Assembly: GCA_026314275.1 (NCBI GenBank)
Contig: CP111109.1
Coordinates: forward strand, 1,736,001 to 1,800,000
Length of the DNA: 64,000 nt
Direction: 5' to 3'
Origin: JAGOEY01 sp017997515
GTDB taxonomy: Bacteria; Pseudomonadota; Gammaproteobacteria; Burkholderiales; Burkholderiaceae_C
Shown in pieces: positions 32,282 through 40,974 of the stretch. Position 1 is the first letter of the stretch. Each line of letters opens with the position of its first letter. Under the pieces are notes generated by a model, which saw only the letters and a program-made list of their open reading frames with translations, was not told the origin of the DNA and searched no databases. The position numbers were made by a program, and so were the translations under genes.

Positions 32282-33796
32282 TCAGTAGCCGTAGGAAAAA
32301 ACGGGATCGGTCAGATCGATGGTCGGCAGCACCTGACTTTCGTACAGGTAGTCCTGGCTGTGCTGCCATTCGGGCTTGTCTCCGCGCTTGGGCATGCGGT
32401 CCAGTCCGCGCAAGAGGTAGCCAGCGTTCAAATCCTCGGTATCCACCCATGGCTGGATGGACATACCGGCATCCGAGGGCCGCAGCTTGGGGGCCACACT
32501 CCTGGCCTGACTGGCCCGCATGTGGTTGAGCAGGTTGCAGACAAAGGTGCCAATCAGCTCTGCACGCAGCGTCCAGCTGTAACGGCCATAGCCATAGACC
32601 CAAGCCATGTTCGGTACACCCGTGAACATGGTCCCGCGGTAGCTCACTGTCTCGGCAAAGTTCACAGCCTGTTCATCGACTGTGAAGGGAATCTCACCCA
32701 TGACAGACAGGTCGAAACCGGTGGCGGTCACGATAACGTCGCAATCCAGACGATCGCCCGACTGGAGGCGGATGCCTGTTTCGTCAATCTCCGCAATGTG
32801 GTCGGTCACCACCGAGGCTTTGCCGCCTCTGATCGCCTTGAACAGGTCGCCATCGGGCACAAAGGCCACGCGCTGTTGCAGCGGTTTGTATGGAGGCGTG
32901 AAGTGCCGCTCCGCATCAAATCCTTCCGGCAAGCAGGCTTTCACGCCCGCAATCAACTGGGCCTTCAGTCCATCCGGATTGGAACGGGCCCGGTCGATGA
33001 GTTCGGCCCGGTCGCGCACCACTTTGCGCCGCATGATTTCGTGAATCCAGGCTTCATCGATTTCCAGCTTGCGCAGTTCTTCTGCCAGTGCATCCGCGTT
33101 GCGCCCGGTCGCGAAGAAGGTGGGCGTGCGTTGCAGCATGGTCACGTGCCCACATTGATCGGCCAGCGACGGGATCAGCGTGGCAGCCGTCGCGCCGGAG
33201 CCAATCACGACCACACGCTTTCCCGACAGATCCACGGTGTCTGGCCAATGCTGCGGGTGGATCACATCGCCTTTGAAGCGCTCCAAGCCTGGCCACTTGG
33301 GTGTGTAGCCCTTGTCGTGTCTGTAATAACCCTGGCACATCCAGAGAAAACTCGCTTCAATCTGCTTGGACTCTGGCTCGGCGCCATGCTCGGAGTCCGC
33401 TGTGACGTCAAGTCGCCAGGAATGGGATTGACTGGACCAGGCCGCCGATCGAACCTTGTGGCGAAAGCGGATGTGCGGTGCCAACTCGGCGTCCTCAATC
33501 ACCGAGCCGAGGTAGTCGAGTATTTCTTCTCGTGAAGCGATGGGCTTGCTGGTCCACGGCTTGAACTGGTATCCAAAGGTGAAGAGGTCGCTGTCGGAGC
33601 GTGCACCCGGGTATTTGTGGATGAGCCAGGTGCCGCCATAGGAGTCCATGGCGTCCAGGATCACAAAGCTCAGTTCAGGGCACCTCTGACGCAGCATGTG
33701 GGCGCACCCGATGCCGGAGATGCCCGCTCCGACGATCACCACATCAAAACGCTCGATGGCCGCTGAGTCAGTCGAAACCGCGCTGTTCACCTGCAT
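32282..33796 (-). CDS. Flavin-containing Baeyer-Villiger monooxygenase (EthA-like)
   Basis: 504 residues. FAD loop GAGISG (23-28), the BVMO fingerprint F-K-G-D-V-I-H-P-Q-H-W-P at 174-185, the NADPH loop GSGATAATL just after it, and YGYGRYSWTLRAEL near the C-terminus as in EthA-type enzymes. It inserts oxygen next to a ketone using NADPH and O2 to give an ester or lactone. First gene of the operon; gaps to the next genes are 48, 50, 10 and 25 bp. Confidence 0.88.
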   Translation of the reverse strand: MQVNSAVSTDSAAIERFDVVIVGAGISGIGCAHMLRQRCPELSFVILDAMDSYGGTWLIHKYPGARSDSDLFTFGYQFKPWTSKPIASREEILDYLGSVIEDAELAPHIRFRHKVRSAAWSSQSHSWRLDVTADSEHGAEPESKQIEASFLWMCQGYYRHDKGYTPKWPGLERFKGDVIHPQHWPDTVDLSGKRVVVIGSGATAATLIPSLADQCGHVTMLQRTPTFFATGRNADALAEELRKLEIDEAWIHEIMRRKVVRDRAELIDRARSNPDGLKAQLIAGVKACLPEGFDAERHFTPPYKPLQQRVAFVPDGDLFKAIRGGKASVVTDHIAEIDETGIRLQSGDRLDCDVIVTATGFDLSVMGEIPFTVDEQAVNFAETVSYRGTMFTGVPNMAWVYGYGRYSWTLRAELIGTFVCNLLNHMRASQARSVAPKLRPSDAGMSIQPWVDTEDLNAGYLLRGLDRMPKRGDKPEWQHSQDYLYESQVLPTIDLTDPVFSYGY

Positions 33797-34390
33797 GTGT
33801 TGTCTCCATGGGTCGGGCGTCTTTTGCGCCCCGTCTGGAGAAATTATGTTGAGCGTGCCAACACAAGACTGTCGCCTTTTAGCAGTCTTTCAAATACTCA
33901 ATCGACGAGTCGAGACAACACCACTCACGACTTTCCTCTGAGCTCGAGGGATAGGACAGCGGGTGGCCCACCACATGAACGACGCACGAATTTAAAGTTC
34001 GATACGGCTCAGGCTACCGACGCAAAGGAGGTCGGATTGAAGTTGGAGCGATGGACATCGCTTCTACGCAGGTCCAGCTGCCGTTTTTATAACGTGCTCG
34101 AATCCGCGCCGACCAGTGACTGTTTTGGGCGGTCAATCGGCTGTTTGATTTTCAGCCTGGTGAATGACCGGTTATGGCATCGGACAAAAGCACAGTTGTC
34201 AAATTCAAAGTCTGGTCCCAGCCTATTGCAGCCGGTGGATACTGCGCGAAGTCCCCTCGAATTCCTGAGTCGGCCAAGCACTCAGATGACGCGCCAGTTG
34301 GATACGCCTCTATCCGTGAGTATCGCCTGCAGCGTGGCCGACTCGTAGTGGACATCCGTACTTGGGTCGACAAGCTCCAGCGCAAGTTCG
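33797..34390. other. Gene-poor stretch, left edge of the decayed Wadjet locus
   Basis: About 590 bp with no convincing gene on either strand and lower GC than its flanks. Short open frames lack recognisable domains. It lies where jetA, jetB and the N-terminal half of jetC would be expected, and probably holds the scar of their loss. The promoter of the leftward BVMO operon should be near 33800-33900. Confidence 0.5.
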
Positions 34391-35023
34391 ATCCGGAACC
34401 TGTTTGGAGATCCCGGCAGCATCCCCGAACTGTTCAACGACCTTCTGCGCGACAAGATGACCACCGGCAACGGCGCTGTCAAGAGCCCTCTGGACGACTA
34501 CCGTGAGTTCTACGAGTTCGATATTCGGATTGACACTGAAGATGCTCAGACGGGCACCAGCAAGCGCGTTGGGCACCTAAGCAAACGCGTCGGTCCGGGT
34601 TCCGGTGGAGAGCATCGGGCGCCACTCTATGTGATTGCCGGCGCGGCGCTGTCGTCGGCCTACCGGATGGATGAAAACAACCAGGACGGTTTGCGGCTAA
34701 TGCTCTTGGATGAAGCCTTCGACAAAATGGATCCGTCCAATATTGTGGCCACCATGCGCTACCTCGAAAAACTCGGGCTGCAGGTGCTGCTGGCCAGCCC
34801 GGGCGAGAACCTGCCGACGCTGACGGCCTTCCTGCACCGGTACTTCGAGATCATGAAGGATGAGACTCGCCACGTGATCCAGGTGGAAGAGCACAAGGTC
34901 AGCGAAGCCATGCGGGAGCAGTTCCGCGAGGACATGTGGGAGTACCACCCTGAGCTTCTGGAAGCTGAGCTGTTGGCCGTCCGCCAGGAGCCCATCGCGC
35001 GACCCGCTGCCGCTACACCATGA
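34391..35023 (+). pseudogene. jetC: jetC remnant (C-terminal ATPase part of Wadjet SMC-like protein)
   Basis: The open frame begins after an in-frame TAG at 34346 and encodes only the C-terminal ~210 residues. It shows the ABC signature region GSGGEHRAPLYVIAG, Walker B LMLLDEAFDKMD and the D-loop/switch LASPGENLPTLTAFLHRY. The Walker A half and the long coiled coils are missing, and an internal ATG at 34457 could start only a 188-residue stub. Intact JetC proteins exceed 1000 residues. It overlaps jetD by 4 bp as in an intact operon. Confidence 0.75.
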
Positions 35024-36201
35024 GCGCGGGCGCCATCGCAAGGGATCTGTTGGCCAAGCTGCTGGATGCGGGCAACAAGCACGCCGCGGGTGCTCGTGCG
35101 CGCGCACCGGCGCTGACGGCCGCGCACTTGAAGCCGTACAGCGAACTGCGGAGTTGGCAACACAAACAGGAATGCGATGAGACGTTTCTGGCCGCGCGCG
35201 ACGCTGGTGCTGTCACTTTGCAGCGTGACAAGCTGAACCCGAATGAAGGTCTGTTTGAGCGCATTGATCTGGTGGACGTTCAGGCGTTGGCCAGGTTTCT
35301 GGGCCGCAGCACCTATGCCGACCAACTCAACCAGACCATTGGGCAGCTGGAATCGCTGAAAGCGGAGTTCCCTGTGATCCTGGAAGTGATTGGGCGCTGG
35401 AGCAGCATGGCCAAGGTGCGCGGTCTCGGACCGCAGGATCCGGACGCCTGGATCGATGCAGCCAAGATCATCAGGGCCTGCGCAGCGCGCAGCCAGGAGG
35501 CGATTGCCGCACCGGTGCGTGAATTCAGCGCGCGACTGTTTCTGGACAGCAAGCGGATCGAGGCACTGACACCTCAACTCGACATCCTGCTGAGTGGCAG
35601 CGTTGAGGGCAGCCCAAGGGCTGCGGCCCAGGTTTGGCAGGAGTTGGGCCTGTTCCGGGAAGAGCATCCCGTGCTGGTGGCCGGACACGTGCAGATCGCG
35701 CGGAGTCGCTCGGCCGGCTTGATTGACGCGCCCTACATGGGACTACCGGCAGCAACCATTCTGGGGGTGATCAGCTCGGTCTCTGAGGTCATCACCATCG
35801 AGAACAAGACCACGTTTCACAGCGAGGCCAAACGCCGACAAGACGACAACGTGCTTCTGATCTACACAGCGGGCATGCCCTCGCCAGCTTGGCGGGCAAT
35901 GTACGGACGTCTCCTGGAGAGCTTGCCACTGACCACTCCGATCTATCACTGGGGTGACGTTGACGAGGGTGGTTTCCGAATCGCTTCGACGATCGCAGCC
36001 GTAGCAAGGGGGGCAGGCTTTTCCCTGCAGCCTTACGGAATGTCGCCAGATGATGTGCCATTGGACATGCGGGTCAGGGCCTCAGCACGGACTTTGGAGC
36101 GCATTCACCATTTCGCTTGTGCAGCAGGCTGGCCCGAATTGGGCCAGGCGATCCGTGAGGCCGAGTTCGTTGCAGAACAGGAAACACTGGAACGGGAGTG
36201 A
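35020..36201 (+). CDS. jetD: JetD, Wadjet nuclease subunit (DUF3322/DUF2220, Toprim)
   Basis: 393 residues, full length. The N-terminal DUF3322 region is about 1-190; the C-terminal DUF2220 Toprim-like part has VITIENKTTFHSEAK (about 260) and the metal motif YHWGDVDEGGFRI (about 308-320). In Wadjet (JetABCD) JetD is the TOPOVIA-like nuclease that cuts closed circular plasmids extruded by JetABC. With jetA and jetB absent and jetC truncated, the system should be inactive; jetD may be on its way out or kept for another reason. Confidence 0.82.
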   Translation: MSAGAIARDLLAKLLDAGNKHAAGARARAPALTAAHLKPYSELRSWQHKQECDETFLAARDAGAVTLQRDKLNPNEGLFERIDLVDVQALARFLGRSTYADQLNQTIGQLESLKAEFPVILEVIGRWSSMAKVRGLGPQDPDAWIDAAKIIRACAARSQEAIAAPVREFSARLFLDSKRIEALTPQLDILLSGSVEGSPRAAAQVWQELGLFREEHPVLVAGHVQIARSRSAGLIDAPYMGLPAATILGVISSVSEVITIENKTTFHSEAKRRQDDNVLLIYTAGMPSPAWRAMYGRLLESLPLTTPIYHWGDVDEGGFRIASTIAAVARGAGFSLQPYGMSPDDVPLDMRVRASARTLERIHHFACAAGWPELGQAIREAEFVAEQETLERE

Positions 36202-36479
36202 CACATGTCGCGACCTGGGGAGTCAGTCCACGCCTGCCACGCATACGAACTCCCAGAACTATGCGGTTTGACTCCGTGCGGAGCTTGTGGAGCCGGAAAC
36301 GCCATGTCTATGAGCTGCACGGTTTTTTCAGTTATCTTGGCGCAGATCCCGGGATTTTTCACTAACTCTGTCACACCGAAATTTAGCGATGACAAAGTTG
36401 TTGAAAAACCCTTTTGAAATCAACGGGTCACTTTTCACTTACTTTGTCATCCGACAGAGGTGTTTGTGGTGCGCGGCTG
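36202..36479. other. Intergenic AT-richer stretch with an 11-bp inverted repeat
   Basis: No gene seen. GATGACAAAGT (36388-36398) and ACTTTGTCATC (36441-36451) are perfect inverted repeats enclosing 42 bp. They may be the ends of a very small element or a boundary of the Wadjet-bearing insertion. Confidence 0.45.
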
Positions 36480-37241
36480 TCACGCCGCACACGCCATACT
36501 TCGCAAACCCCGCAAACGCTGGTGGACGGCATCCTCCGCATCCAGCGGCTGCTGGTTCTTGGCCAGCAGGTAGCGGTGGGTGAACACGTCCAGGTAGGCC
36601 TGCAGCGTCAGCGCGGCGTGGTCGTCGCCGGCCAGTGCCATACACAGCCCCGCGATTTCGGACGTACACAGGTGGCCGTCGTTGCGGGTGCGGCGCAGGC
36701 GGTAACGCGACAGCGCTTCGGGCTGCAGGCTCAGCACCGGCAGGTGGTTCAGGTACGGGCTTTTGCCAAACATCTTGCGCGCCTCGGGCCAGGTGCCGTC
36801 CAGCAGCACAAACAGCGGGCGCTTGGCCGTCTCCGCACTGCCTTGCGGCGCAGGCAGCAGCACATCGGTCACCACCCGGTCGGGCGCAACCCGGTCACCC
36901 GGGAACACCAGGTACGGCTGCCACTGCGGGTCGGCCAGCAGCGCCAGCAGGGCCGGGGCCACCTCGGTGCGCGCCCAGCCAAACGCAAAGGTGTCGGCCA
37001 CCACATCGGCCACCAGCCAGCCGGTGTTGCTGGGTTTGAGCGGCTCGGAGTCGTGCATCACCAGGCACACCCCGGCATGGGTGGGCACCACCGGGCGCAG
37101 CGCACACATGCAATACCGCGGCCCCAAACGGCAGCCCGCGCAGCGTGTGCCGCTGGGCCCACCCCGCGCCATGAAGGGTTTGCCGCTGCGCGCCAGGCGG
37201 GTGGTGCGCAGGCGGGAAACCGCGTGGGGGGCGTGGTGCAT
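36480..37241 (-). CDS. DTW domain protein (tRNA-uridine aminocarboxypropyltransferase family)
   Basis: 253 residues. The N-terminal Cys cluster TRCAGCRLGPRYCMCAL (about 25-41) and the signature D-G-T-W in LLDGTWPEARKM (about 140-151) define DTW/TapT-type enzymes, which put the acp3 group of SAM on tRNA uridine. The C-terminus has CTSEIAGLCMAL. Start at MHHAPHAVSRL; further upstream the frame has no homology. Confidence 0.85.
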   Translation of the reverse strand: MHHAPHAVSRLRTTRLARSGKPFMARGGPSGTRCAGCRLGPRYCMCALRPVVPTHAGVCLVMHDSEPLKPSNTGWLVADVVADTFAFGWARTEVAPALLALLADPQWQPYLVFPGDRVAPDRVVTDVLLPAPQGSAETAKRPLFVLLDGTWPEARKMFGKSPYLNHLPVLSLQPEALSRYRLRRTRNDGHLCTSEIAGLCMALAGDDHAALTLQAYLDVFTHRYLLAKNQQPLDAEDAVHQRLRGLRSMACAA

Positions 37242-37251
37242 CAGAGCGGGC

Positions 37252-37632
37252 TTATTTGGCGGGCCGGAACAACGCACACAGCTTGTTGCCGTCCGGGTCG
37301 CGCAGGTAGGCCAGGTACAGCTTGCCCACGCCGTTGTCGCGCCAGCCCGGTGGGTCTTCGCAGGTGCTGCCGCCATGGGCCAGGCCTGTGGCGTGGAACG
37401 CGTCGGCCTGCTCGGGCGACTGCATCGCAAAACCGATGGTGCCGCCGTTTGCATGGCAGGCCGCCTCGCCATTGATGGGCGTGGTGATGCCGAAGTTGCC
37501 GGTGGGACTGCGGTAGAAATAGCGGTTCTTGTTGGCCACGCCGGGGGCGATGCCCAGCGTGCCCAGCAAGGCGTCGTAGAACTGGCGGGATTTTTCAAGG
37601 TCGGTTACACCGACCATCACATGGCTGAACAT
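37252..37632 (-). CDS. VOC family (glyoxalase-like) protein
   Basis: 126 residues, two beta-alpha-beta-beta-beta units. It opens MFSHVMVGVTDLEKSRQFYD and ends LYLAYLRDPDGNKLCALFRP, with the metal-site Glu replaced in the last motif. Substrate unknown. It precedes the DTW gene by 10 bp on the same strand. Confidence 0.85.
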   Translation of the reverse strand: MFSHVMVGVTDLEKSRQFYDALLGTLGIAPGVANKNRYFYRSPTGNFGITTPINGEAACHANGGTIGFAMQSPEQADAFHATGLAHGGSTCEDPPGWRDNGVGKLYLAYLRDPDGNKLCALFRPAK

Positions 37633-37742
37633 TTTTTGTGTCTCCGTGGGTGCCCGGCAGCAGGAATAGCGGGCGTTGATGAACCCCGAGAATGGTACTT
37701 GCAGCTTGCCCGCCCACCTCACCCCATTTCTGCCACCGCTTT

Positions 37743-38318
37743 ATGCCACCCACCCACTTCACCCCCGTCCCGCTCGACAAAGCCTACCGCCTGCTGAACC
37801 ACGGCCCCACCGTGCTGGTGTCCGCCAGCCACGCAGGCACAGACAACGTCATGGCAGCGGCATGGGCCTGCGCGCTGGACTTCAGCCCGCCCAAGGTCAC
37901 CGTGGTCATCGACAAAGCCACCCGCACCCGCGCATTGGTGGAGGCCAGCGGCACCTTTGCCGTGCAGCTGCCCACCGTGTCCATGGCCGCACTCACCGTG
38001 GGTGTGGGCACCAACAGCGCCACAACCCAGCCCGGCAAACTGGCCACCCACGGCGTGGAGTTGTTCGCCGCCCCGGGCTACGACGCCATCCCACTCGTTC
38101 AGGGCTGCGCCGCATGGCTGGTCTGCCGCGTGCTGCCCGAGCCGCACAACCAGCAAACCTATGACCTGTTCATCGCCGAAGTGGTGGCCGCCTGGGCCGA
38201 CGAGCGTGTGTTCAAAGACGGCCACTGGCACTTTGACGAAGCCCCGCAGGACCTGCGCACGCTGCACTACGTGGCGGGTGGGCAGTTTTATGCGACGGGG
38301 GCTTCGGTGAAGGTTTGA
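37743..38318 (+). CDS. Flavin reductase family (FMN-binding split barrel)
   Basis: 191 residues. The split-barrel pattern begins PTVLVSASHAGTDNVMAAAW (about 22-41), continues with the FMN-binding PPKVTVVIDKATRTRALVEA and ends AGGQFYATG. Likely FMN reductase or flavoredoxin-like. Start at the ATG at 37743, with a divergent VOC gene upstream. Confidence 0.82.
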   Translation: MPPTHFTPVPLDKAYRLLNHGPTVLVSASHAGTDNVMAAAWACALDFSPPKVTVVIDKATRTRALVEASGTFAVQLPTVSMAALTVGVGTNSATTQPGKLATHGVELFAAPGYDAIPLVQGCAAWLVCRVLPEPHNQQTYDLFIAEVVAAWADERVFKDGHWHFDEAPQDLRTLHYVAGGQFYATGASVKV

Positions 38319-38357
38319 GGGGTGTTGGGTTGCTGGGCAGTGGGCGTGATTCATGAA

Positions 38358-38415
38358 GAAAATGGCATCCAGCGCACAAGCAGCGGGCGCAGGCAGCTAT
38401 GAAATTGGAAGTAAT
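38358..38415 (+). repeat. Family A dispersed repeat, copy 3
   Basis: Blocks AATGGCATCCAGCGCAC, GGCGCAGGCAGCTATGAAAT, then AAGTAAT. Intergenic, 40 bp after the flavin reductase gene. Confidence 0.7.
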
Positions 38416-38444
38416 GCCCGCGCTGGTTTTTGCGGCGATTGGTG

Positions 38445-38479
38445 CCTTTATTCACCGCAGAAACTGCGGCGAATAAAGG
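38445..38479. repeat. 16-bp hairpin
   Basis: CCTTTATTCACCGCAG - AAA - CTGCGGCGAATAAAGG, one mismatch in 16. Not a terminator (no T-run) and not protein-coding. Confidence 0.6.
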
Positions 38480-38570
38480 GTTCCGCGTCTGGAGTTGGGC
38501 CCATGTAGTCCCGGTAAAATTCGCCAAATAATGACAAATCTATATAAATAAGTTATTGATTTAATTGAGT

Positions 38571-38609
38571 TTTCGGTAAAAAATACAAAAATATAAAAAC
38601 TTACCGAAA
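38571..38609 (+). promoter_or_regulatory. Inverted repeat covering the start codon of the nucleotidyltransferase gene
   Basis: TTTCGGTAA (38571-38579) and TTACCGAAA (38601-38609) are perfect inverses. The last base is the A of the ATG. The 21-nt interval is almost pure A/T. Candidate operator or translation-blocking hairpin. The leader is strongly AT-rich against the GC-rich surroundings. Confidence 0.5.
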
Positions 38610-39550
38610 TGCAAGAACTCAGCCCCACCATCACGCGCCAGTACATCGACGCCGTTGCCGTGTTTGATGCATTGACGGACGCCACCGCTGAAGCTGCCCA
38701 GGTGCGCGGCGGGATGTACTGGCACGCGGGGCCAGCGTCGTCGCCCAACTCCAAATACCTGGTGCGCACCACGCCCGCCGGGGCCGAGACCAGCCTGGGC
38801 CCACGCTCGGCCGAGACACAGGCCATCTACGACAAATTCACCCAAAGAAAACAGGCCAGCGCCGAGCGGCTGACCGGCCTGAAAGCCGCGCTCGACCAGC
38901 AGCAGCGCATGAACCGCGCCCTGCGCGTCGGCAGGGTAGACCCTCTGGTGGTGGCGCTGCTCAACCGCCTGGCCAGCACCCAGCTCAGCGAAAACTTTCG
39001 CGTGGTGGGCACCCACGCCCTTTACGCGTATGAGGCCGCCGCCGGGGTGCGGCTCGATGCCGACGCACTGGCCACGCGTGATATTGATTTGCTGTGGGAC
39101 ACCCGCAAACGCATCACCTTTTCGACCCAGCTGGCACGGGTAGACAGCTCCATGCTGGGTGTGCTCAAAAAGGTAGACCCCACGTTCCGCATGAGGCAGA
39201 GTCAAAAGTACACGGCTGTGAACAAAGACGGCTTCGAGGTGGACATCATCCGCCGCGAACGCACGGGTGACGACCCGCACCCCGTCAAACTCAGCGACGC
39301 GGACGACGACTTTTGGGTGGCCCAGGCCCGCCGCGCCAACGTGCTGCTCGACGCACCCGCCTTCTCTGCCGTCATCGTCGCCACCAACGGCACCATGGCG
39401 CGTATGCACACCGTGCACCCGGCCACGTTGGTCGCGTTTAAACGCTGGATGGCCGCGCAACCCGACCGCGACGCCCTCAAACGCCGACGGGACGTGCTGC
39501 AGGCCGATGCGGTGCAGGTGCTGCTGGAGCAGTATTTGCCGCAGATTTGA
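38609..39550 (+). CDS. Nucleotidyltransferase-fold protein (GSU2403-like)
   Basis: 313 residues. The core VVGTHALYAYEAAAG - ATRDIDLLWD (about 135-170) has the G-[ST]-x-D-[LI]-D-like pattern of a minimal nucleotidyltransferase, with a further acidic strand in GFEVDIIRRE (about 210). This is the GSU2403 family pattern. No partner antitoxin gene is adjacent; the AT-rich leader with an inverted repeat suggests tight control. Function unknown, accessory-type gene. Confidence 0.72.
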   Translation: MQELSPTITRQYIDAVAVFDALTDATAEAAQVRGGMYWHAGPASSPNSKYLVRTTPAGAETSLGPRSAETQAIYDKFTQRKQASAERLTGLKAALDQQQRMNRALRVGRVDPLVVALLNRLASTQLSENFRVVGTHALYAYEAAAGVRLDADALATRDIDLLWDTRKRITFSTQLARVDSSMLGVLKKVDPTFRMRQSQKYTAVNKDGFEVDIIRRERTGDDPHPVKLSDADDDFWVAQARRANVLLDAPAFSAVIVATNGTMARMHTVHPATLVAFKRWMAAQPDRDALKRRRDVLQADAVQVLLEQYLPQI

Positions 39551-39551
39551 G

Positions 39552-39610
39552 AGCCAAATTGGCCTCTAGCGCTTATCCAGAAAGCGCCAGAAGCTATCAA
39601 AAACAAAGCA
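39552..39610 (+). repeat. Family A dispersed repeat, copy 4
   Basis: Near-consensus copy: AAATTGGCCTCTAGCGCTTA, AAAGCGCCAGAAGCTATC, AAACAAAGCA, directly after the nucleotidyltransferase stop codon. Confidence 0.8.
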
Positions 39611-39654
39611 TTTACGGTGCACCCCGGATGATCAAACACGCCGCATGAGACGCG

Positions 39655-39912
39655 CGTGCCCCCACCAGTGCACCCGTGGAACTGGCTCTGCCAGGCCACC
39701 GGGTGCGCCCCTTAGGGACGCTCTGCATAACTCCTCGCGGCGTGTGATAGCGCGGCTCGGGCGGTCTGCGGCGTTGCCTTTCTTGCCAATAGCCGTGCTA
39801 TTGGCTGCAAAACGCGCCTTGCATCCCATCCCGATCCGCACTACACCCACTCGCGTAGAGTGATGCAGAGCATCCCTAAAGGGGGAAGCGCCGCAGGCGC
39901 ATCGGGGGTGTT
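39655..39912. repeat. Family B repeat interrupted by a MITE-like element
   Basis: Left part (39655-39711) has CCGTGGAACTGGCT and GCCAGGCCACC as in the 63.7-kb copy; the right part (39880-39912) begins AGGGGGAAGCG. The two halves meet where other family B copies have one CCCCC/GGGGG hairpin. Confidence 0.6.
39712..39879. mobile_element. MITE-like element, 168 bp
   Basis: The terminal inverted repeats are TTAGGGACGCTCTGCATAAC (39712-39731) and, on the other strand, TTAGGGATGCTCTGCATCAC, with two mismatches in 20. No coding capacity. It lies inside a family B repeat, so it arrived later. The internal part has a CAATAGCCGTGCTATTG hairpin. Confidence 0.65.
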
Positions 39913-39914
39913 CC

Positions 39915-40424
39915 TCAATAAGCGCCCATGAAATCACGCTTGCCAATCGGCAAACCGTTGTGCCGCAGGATGTCGTACGCCGTGGTCACGTGGAAGAAAA
40001 ACTGTGGCAGCCCGTAACTTGCCAGGTACACCTGCCCGCTGAGCTTCTTCTCTTTCGGCGTGCCAGGGCGCAAGACGATCTCGGCGCCTTCCTTGCCTGC
40101 AAACTGCGCCGCGTCCACGCTGTCCAAAAACGCCAGGGTCTGCGCCAGCAGCACATCCAGGTCGGCAAAAGTTTTCTCATCGCCTGCAAACACCGGCACG
40201 TCCACACCCGCCAAACGCGCCGTCACACCGCGCGAAAAGTCGGCGGCAATCTGCACCTGCTTCAGCAGCGGAAACATGTCGGGCGCCAGCCGCGCCTGCA
40301 GCAGGGCGTCGGGCTCGATCGACTTGGCGGCGGCGTGTTCGCTGGCTTGGGCCAGGATGGATTTCAAAGCCGTCAGCAGCTGCTTGAAGACGGGGACGGA
40401 GTGGGCGTACATGGGGTGGGTCAT
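39915..40424 (-). CDS. DUF1993 family protein
   Basis: 169 residues, predicted all-helical DinB-like bundle. It opens MTHPMYAHSVPVFKQLLTAL and has the DUF1993 features DMFPLLKQVQIAADF and FFHVTTAYDILRHNGLPIGKRDFMG. Function unknown. Its end abuts the interrupted repeat. Confidence 0.85.
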   Translation of the reverse strand: MTHPMYAHSVPVFKQLLTALKSILAQASEHAAAKSIEPDALLQARLAPDMFPLLKQVQIAADFSRGVTARLAGVDVPVFAGDEKTFADLDVLLAQTLAFLDSVDAAQFAGKEGAEIVLRPGTPKEKKLSGQVYLASYGLPQFFFHVTTAYDILRHNGLPIGKRDFMGAY

Positions 40425-40554
40425 GGGGTTGTTTCTGTGGGGGAGTGGAAATGGAGCGCAGTGAGCGCCACGGGCCTGCAGGGTTCTACCAGAAAGCCAT
40501 TACCGCCGCCCACCCGGGCCATGGCATGGCCCCAAAAACACCGTCCCCAAGGGC

Positions 40555-40848
40555 TCACCCGGCCATACGCTTCTTGGCCGTCACGAAGTACAGCAAAGGC
40601 CCAAACGCCCCCACGGCAAGGCAGAACACAGCCCACGGCACAAACGGGCGGCCGTTGGCTTGCGCATCGCGCCGGATGAAGACCAGCAGCAAACACGTGG
40701 TGATCACCAGGTCTGCAAATATCTGCCAGCTTGCCGGGTCGCGTGTGTAAAACGCCAGCCAGGCGAAGAGCCCGCCGTAGTGCACCAGCGTGTACCCGCT
40801 CAGGGCGCCGAAAACAACCAGCACGGAGATCAACAGAGCTTTGTTCAT
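40555..40848 (-). CDS. DUF2834 family small membrane protein
   Basis: 97 residues with three predicted membrane helices (6-27, 40-60, 70-92). Starts MNKALLISVLVVFGALSGYT and ends KKRMAG. DUF2834 proteins have no known role. Start chosen at the ATG preceding the first helix; it diverges from the MmyB-type regulator. Confidence 0.75.
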   Translation of the reverse strand: MNKALLISVLVVFGALSGYTLVHYGGLFAWLAFYTRDPASWQIFADLVITTCLLLVFIRRDAQANGRPFVPWAVFCLAVGAFGPLLYFVTAKKRMAG

Positions 40849-40974
40849 GAGAATTCCTTGTGTGAAGTGGCGTCTGCAAGATGCGCAGACCGGGCAAGTT
40901 TGCGCAGGCACCTGCGTTGCCGCAATTACGTCGCAGGTAATTGCCAACGCGCCGCCGCGTGATTCAATGGCCCC

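Noticed and set aside
34282..34482. Minus-strand 66-residue open frame within the Wadjet scar
   Set aside because: No recognisable domain, no ribosome site, and it overlaps the jetC relic. Not enough to call a gene.
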